Part shown: one piece after another, positions 58,967 to 64,000 of the stretch
Numbering within the stretch: position 1 is the first letter of the stretch
Layout of the letters: the number at the start of each line of letters is the position of its first letter
DNA from: Melampsora larici-populina 98AG31
Lineage: Eukaryota > Basidiomycota > Pucciniomycetes > Pucciniales > Melampsoraceae
Reading direction: 5' to 3'
Assembly: GCF_000204055.1 (NCBI RefSeq)
Contig: NW_006768793.1
Coordinates: 711,983-775,982 of the forward strand
DNA: 64,000 bases
Position numbers and translations under genes: made by a program
The notes under the pieces: generated by a model
What the model was told of the DNA's origin: nothing
The model's database searches: none
The model's input: only the letters and a program-made list of their open reading frames with translations

Positions 58967-61854
58967 TCAAAGTGTAAACCGAAAAGCCGGATCACGATCA
59001 CCAATGGGCGCTTTAGTTTTTCCTGATTCGAATTTCTCTAGATACTTTGTTACCACATAGTCACGTTTGCCAGCCATTCGGGCCGAGTTTTCAATCTTGC
59101 AATATAGTACATTGGCGGCTGTCAAGACCCAAGCAACGCAAAGCAAAGCCAACGCTATCTTATGGCCTCTCACGATAGGGGTACCTTCAGGATATATGAA
59201 TGGTGAGATTAATCCAGCCACAGCTGCTAGCTATTTTGCGTTGATGAATATCAGCTTCAAGTTATCTAGATAGGCAGGCTTAGGCTTATGAAGAGTAGAT
59301 GTGACTGACCATCACCTGCATTGCAACTGATGTTGCTCGCTTAGTAATACCTGATGTATTGTTTGGGACGATAGATAGAAGACAAGGTACAGCGGGAAAG
59401 GCTCCGGCCAAGACGAGAAAAAACGCTGCATAAAGTGTATGCGGATTTTTGGCCAAAATCAACATCACATCTGGAACATAGACTCATGTGAAATCAGTCA
59501 TGATGACTCCCAGAGGCAACTTTTCGAATGAAGTTATAAAAACACGACTTACATCCTGCAATCGATAGAGGTGTAACGGCAAGCACAATTGGTCCTCGTA
59601 AATGCCACTTATCTGCGAGAAAGGCAGATACTATGACCAATATACAGCCAGACATGTATGGATATGCGGAATAGAGTTGCGCGTGAGCGCCGGTATGCCC
59701 CAGTGTAGCGATCACTATACGATTTCAAACAGCATCAAAATTCAGTCTCATTCATGAAGGATCTATAGTATCGAGAATTTGGACCTACAGGACGGTCTAT
59801 CGGAAAATTCGCGATCCAAAGAGATTCAGTTCATAGTCAAACGAAAGCGTAAGTTGAAAATGCTAGGGTAATGCTGGAGTATAAAGCCAAGCAATAGCAC
59901 CCCTGCGAGAACATTCAGGCAGTAAAGAGACGTACAGATAAAAGCCCAATGACGTCAAGGGAAGTGCGACTGCAGCTCCAGCCAGTCCCATCAACCAAAC
60001 TTGTGGATCTAGAACTGCACGAAAGACTTCCGGCCATTCAAACTTTTCAAGTTGAGAGTCATGCTCTAGATCTGAAGAAGCGTGGGTAGCCTCTTGAGAG
60101 GGAATATCCTCGAAAACTTCTTTTTCCTTTCCCTTGACTCCTTCAGAAGGGCTTATGACACCTGTATATCTTGGGACTCTGAGACGATTGACTAAGGGTA
60201 CATAGAAGAAAAATCACCGAAGAAATTTAGAGTTCGTCTCGCGGGAAAGAAAGCTAGAGTGTCATTGGTGAGCAAGAGAAAGATTTTTGAAAAATCGATC
60301 AAACCTGCAAAATCCTTCTCTTCATCATTTAGATAGCTAGCCGACTGAACACTCGAACAGATGTACCACCAGCCAAAGAACGCGATCAAGATTGTTGCAG
60401 AACCCTCTGTCATATCAAATTCACCGGATCACATCTTAGTCGTGCTGCGTGATAAGGTATGTTGACGATTTGACCAGGAAGCTCACCAAGAATGAATATC
60501 CATCTATGGTTTCCTCAATGAGTTCATACAAGTCAAAAAGATAGTTTCAAGAGATGTAGTCTGAATCACTCACGCCCAAGCTGGTTTACCTCCCACCCCT
60601 TCCATGTTTTTCTGGATCCCATACGCTATCAACCCACCTAAAGCACCACTTGCAGATGCTCCGGCAAAAGCGATCCCGACTCTCAACTGTAACTCTTCTG
60701 GCTTGTAGAGTGTTGAGAGAAGCAAAACCTGAATCATACAGAAATTACAAAAGATGATGATCAAAATCCTAATTGTCTTGCTTTGGTTTGAGTAGAGTAT
60801 GTCGAAATGCTAACTATACCAGGCAGTAAACCACCCTCAAAGAGCCCTAAATGGCCAATCACGAACAGCTTCCCTTCAGAAACGCGGAAAGACTTGATTG
60901 GACATGAGAAAAAAACCCTTGACGTACCCAAAAACAAACGCACGACAATCAACGTTGCAAAATTGGTCATAAACGCCGCCAAAACGGTTAAAGCGCCTAC
61001 AAACAAAAACCAACATATGATACATTATAGCAACACAAGTTAAGGTCAATCTTAAAGATAGCAGTGTGGCCTTGATGTATCAGTGAGCCACAAACCCCAA
61101 CAGAACACCAATAAGGGTAGCCAGATCTATCACGGAAGTCTTTCTCAATACTTTGTATATCCCACATATAACCCATAAGAAAGGTTTGACTCACCTTTGC
61201 TCCGACCAATCTCAGTATGTGGTTAGAAGGTACCTCGACCAACAGATAGGTTATAAAGCTGCCACATTGGATTGTCTTAGCGATAAATTTCATTCCGGAA
61301 ATCACACGATCAAAGAGAGAGAAAAATCCTCACAAAACGCTCAAAGCAATGCTGAATTGTGAACCTGTGAGACCGAGGTCCTTGACTAAACCAGCAACCT
61401 AGTTTGAAGATGAGAGCCATAGTTTAGTATATATTTATTACCATTCTTGGCGATGTTCTGTTCATGAAGTTCACCATGATGACGTTAATGGATTGAAGAC
61501 AAGACAAACTCACTTTAGCATTCCCGATGTTGGATCGATCAACTACGCGTCACAACAAGGATAAGTCAAACAAACATCAAGGCTCAGCCAAGACGAAGGA
61601 TTTTTTTCACAAGGAATCAGAATACAGTCAGTGAAATGTGCTGACTGTAACAGGCTAAATAGAGTAAAGTGACACCAGGAAGAGTGTTCAGATCAATCTT
61701 TCTGACGACTTTCTTGCGATATTCTTCGTGGGACGGATGACGCTACAAAAAATCATGATGGAAGAAAGGTACAAATGATGTTTCAAAAGATGAATCGAAA
61801 CACCAAAACATGAAAAACTCAAACCTGATCATATAATGGATATTGAGCTGTCAT
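58967..61854 (-). CDS. MFS transporter, allantoate permease (Dal5) type
   Basis: Sixteen exons: 61854-61825, 61742-61646, 61542-61514, 61398-61334, 61258-61195, 61126-61096, 60996-60928, 60846-60815, 60728-60574, 60503-60487 (17 nt), 60406-60305, 60191-59936, 59796-59789 (8 nt), 59714-59553, 59470-59316 and 59230-58967. Every junction is in frame, giving 511 aa, the usual size. Family features are LLYLACYIDRSNIGNAK, LLVEVPSNHILRLVG, GLFEGGLLPGI, STLYKPEELQLRVG, AWIFIL, LDPQVWLMGLAG, LPSLIATLGHTGAHAQL, NNTSGITKRATSVAMQ. About twelve membrane helices with a cytosolic loop near residues 235-290. The family imports anionic metabolites (allantoate, nicotinate, pantothenate, dipeptides) with protons; the substrate here is not decidable. 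A GATA-site array lies upstream. Confidence 0.92.
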
Positions 61855-61927
61855 GATAAGTGAGCTTGGTGGTTGGCGCGCGCGCGTAGGGTCGTGGATC
61901 AAGGGATATTTACGCTGAATCGTTAAT

Positions 61928-61981
61928 TTATCGTTGGTTTATCGTGATTTATCGTTGATTTATCTTTGATTTATCTTTATC
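61928..61981 (-). promoter_or_regulatory. Array of six GATA-factor-type sites upstream of the MFS gene
   Basis: On the minus strand GATAA occurs six times in 54 bp (plus-strand TTATC at 61928, 61939, 61949, 61960, 61971 and 61977), at spacings of 11, 10, 11, 11 and 6 bp. The array is 74-127 bp upstream of the transporter ATG. Fungal nitrogen-catabolite GATA activators bind such HGATAR sites, and Dal5-type permeases are classical targets. The array could also be just a simple repeat of about 11 bp. Confidence 0.6.
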
Positions 61982-62397
61982 GTTAATTTATGGAGAGGAT
62001 TGACGTTGAGATTTTTGTTCGGCTGACTGAGCGGAAGATTTGGAGCTTTATATGATTTACTAGTGATATGATCGTACTAAAACAAGAATGGAATCATACG
62101 CGTGGAAAAAGCTCCTTTGGACTTTTTTACGTAGGCTGCAGTCAATAATTTTACGTCTAGAAAAGAAGTCAAGTTCAAGTTTTGATTCAATTTCCAATTT
62201 GATTTTTCTCAAGCTCTATTTCAGTCATGTCATGCAATCCGTAAGAAAGCGTCTGAAGACTTCAACCTTTTGAGAAGGCTGAGAAAGGCTTGAGAAGGTC
62301 TTTCGATTCTCGAAGCCTGCCACAAACAATGTTTGGACCGAATGTGCTTGTGAGATAACTCAACACAACAAGCAAGCATTCTAATTTCTCACTTTGA

Positions 62398-62880
62398 GAG
62401 CATCTCCAACGGTCCTGAATCGCCAAAAGGCGTACAGGCTCGTCTGAAAACATACAGTAAGCTGTATTTTTTCTTTAAAATGGTTTCCCTCCACCGCGCA
62501 CATGATGCAGGGACTTCCAAGGTCGTGCTCCTGCCAAAAACGCCAAAAGCGCACAATATTCCTTTTAAAAGTTGACTGATATCTCATTGACTATATACTT
62601 GATATGTAATTTCTTTCGATTATCATATCTATCTTTGGACGCATGTGGTATGATTATGTCCTAAACGTCGCCAATACTGCTTCCTGCATCTTTTGCGAGA
62701 GCCCTTCATATATGAAGGTGCTGACATGTGATACCCGGTATTCCTCAAAACAAAATTCACACACATGGCCAGATGTGAGAAAGCTGGCCACCGTTGGATG
62801 GTCGTTTTTTGACCTGACCCTGTAAACGTAACATACAGCTTACGTATCGTTACGTTTACAAGGTGCCGTTGGAGATGCTC
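62398..62880. mobile_element. 483-bp MITE with Harbinger-like ends
   Basis: The TIR GAGCATCTCCAACGG is mirrored by CCGTTGGAGATGCTC. 3-bp flanks TGA lie on both sides (62395-62397, 62881-62883). The end sequence resembles the GAGCA-type terminus of the Harbinger element at 43278. Internal TACGTTTACA palindrome near the right end. No transposase. Confidence 0.8.
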
Positions 62881-62883
62881 TGA

Positions 62884-64000
62884 GACAGCTTTGTTCTAGC
62901 AGTTGTTTTGCTCTTCAGTTGTCGCATCTTGAAACTTGAAAGTTCGGTCATGGTGTGAGCTATGTACTTGTTAGGGCGGGAGAACACCATGCTCAAGCTG
63001 TCAAGATCTCCACTACGCTATGTAGTATGTAGTCACATTTAAAATGTGTCAATCATATTGGCGATGTTAAAGGAAAATGGTGTGGATGTATGCAAAACTA
63101 TGTATTGCAATTTGAATCCTGGCTGTGCTTGAGTCAGAACCTGAGAGGTGCTAAGTAACTCTGAGCATGTGTAAGTAAGATTTTCGAAACTTTCGATTCT
63201 TGAAGGTATCCGCCACATTGCTCAAGGCTCAGGCTGTGTGGAGGCTCACATATAAATATCATCACAAAACTTGAACAATCTGGCGGGGAATTTGGACCTG
63301 ATTTTCTGAGCTGATAAAATGAATTTACATACTTGGATTGTCAATGACAAATTATGACGTTGTTACATATCCTGTGAGGTTTGTAAGGATCTATTTATAC
63401 AAAACCATTTCAAACCAGAATATCTCAATGCGGAGGCACGCCGAGATTGTATGTTCTGTGCCAAAGAAGAATTTCCTCAAAGAATCATGTCATGTCGGAG
63501 CCCTCACAAGTCCAAACACCTTCACCTGATCACCGATGAAGCGTAAACACAAGCAAATCATGATTTGTAGAGGCCAATATGACCTATACATATATCCTTT
63601 GGATAAGTGCTTTGATGTTAATTCCAAGTGAACAAGAAGATGTTTATGGACAGGGTATGTAAGGGTATGTGAGTATGAAAAGCTTTGAGAGAATTCTAGA
63701 ATTATTCAATTAGTTGGGTTAAGAACAGTTTTGATATTTCTCAAGATCAAAATCCCCTCAAAGTAGGTTTTCTTGCTCAAGGACGCAATTCCGAGTCAGT
63801 GCTTAGAGTTTCACAACATAAGAAATAAGGCTGTGAATTGACTTGTGTATATGTACATGGGAAAGACAATTTAAGGAGTTGGAACATCATTGGAGGACGC
63901 ATCTTCACCCTTGCGGTCAGTCCTCTTTATTTCACAAATGAACCTTTTTGACGTTACAAAAGCCCTCATAAAGCCTCCAGTTACCAGTACCCGCACCCAC
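62884..64000. other. No recognisable gene
   Basis: AT-rich sequence with short ORFs lacking motifs on both strands. Confidence 0.4.

Noticed and set aside
1..64000. CRISPR arrays, operons, ribosome-binding sites, rRNA
   Set aside because: No regularly spaced repeats, polycistronic spacing or rRNA-like sequence; gene structure is clearly eukaryotic.

Overview
The window looks like nuclear DNA of a filamentous basidiomycete, most likely a rust fungus (Pucciniales). This rests on many short GT-AG introns of about 50-110 bp (including microexons of 8, 16 and 17 nt), AT-rich intergenic DNA packed with small inverted-repeat transposons, and protein families usual for that group. The order is an inference; no marker in the window proves it.

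Layout. 0-5.6 kb: degraded DNA with two inverted-repeat elements and a broken copy of an RFC clamp-loader gene. 5.6-21.2 kb: a gene-bearing block. It holds a protein kinase (+), a GT25-type glycosyltransferase (-), a small unknown ORF (+), the intact RFC clamp-loader subunit (yeast Rfc5 / human RFC3, -), a long unknown charged protein (-) and a long MDR/quinone-oxidoreductase-like protein (-). 21.2-31.2 kb: a transposon graveyard with at least six inverted-repeat elements; one of about 1.5 kb carries a complete four-exon ORF. 32.2-42.5 kb: a GC-richer block read as a Helitron of about 10.4 kb on the minus strand, with a Rep-helicase plus two mutually related accessory genes. 42.7-44.1 kb: a small two-exon ORF and a non-autonomous PIF/Harbinger element. 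44.1-47.1 kb: mostly unidentified, with one ORF built of 17-residue repeats. 47.1-48.9 kb: a penta-EF-hand (peflin-like) gene (-). 49.7-57.8 kb: a decayed beta-N-acetylhexosaminidase (GH20) gene broken by several transposons and bracketed by two copies of one MITE. 58.9-61.9 kb: a 16-exon transporter of the allantoate-permease (Dal5-type) MFS family (-), with a row of GATA-type sites upstream. 61.9-64 kb: a Harbinger-like MITE and no recognised gene.

The host genes are unrelated housekeeping or metabolic genes and form no evident cluster. The part most worth follow-up is the Helitron: two paralogous spliced genes precede its Rep-helicase in the same orientation, a separate HUH-like Rep fragment lies on the opposite strand near its 3' end, and a second Helitron-like 3' hairpin with the same 7-bp stem lies 1.2 kb outside it. 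All exon boundaries were derived by eye from splice consensus, reading frame and remembered family patterns; no search or transcript data were available.
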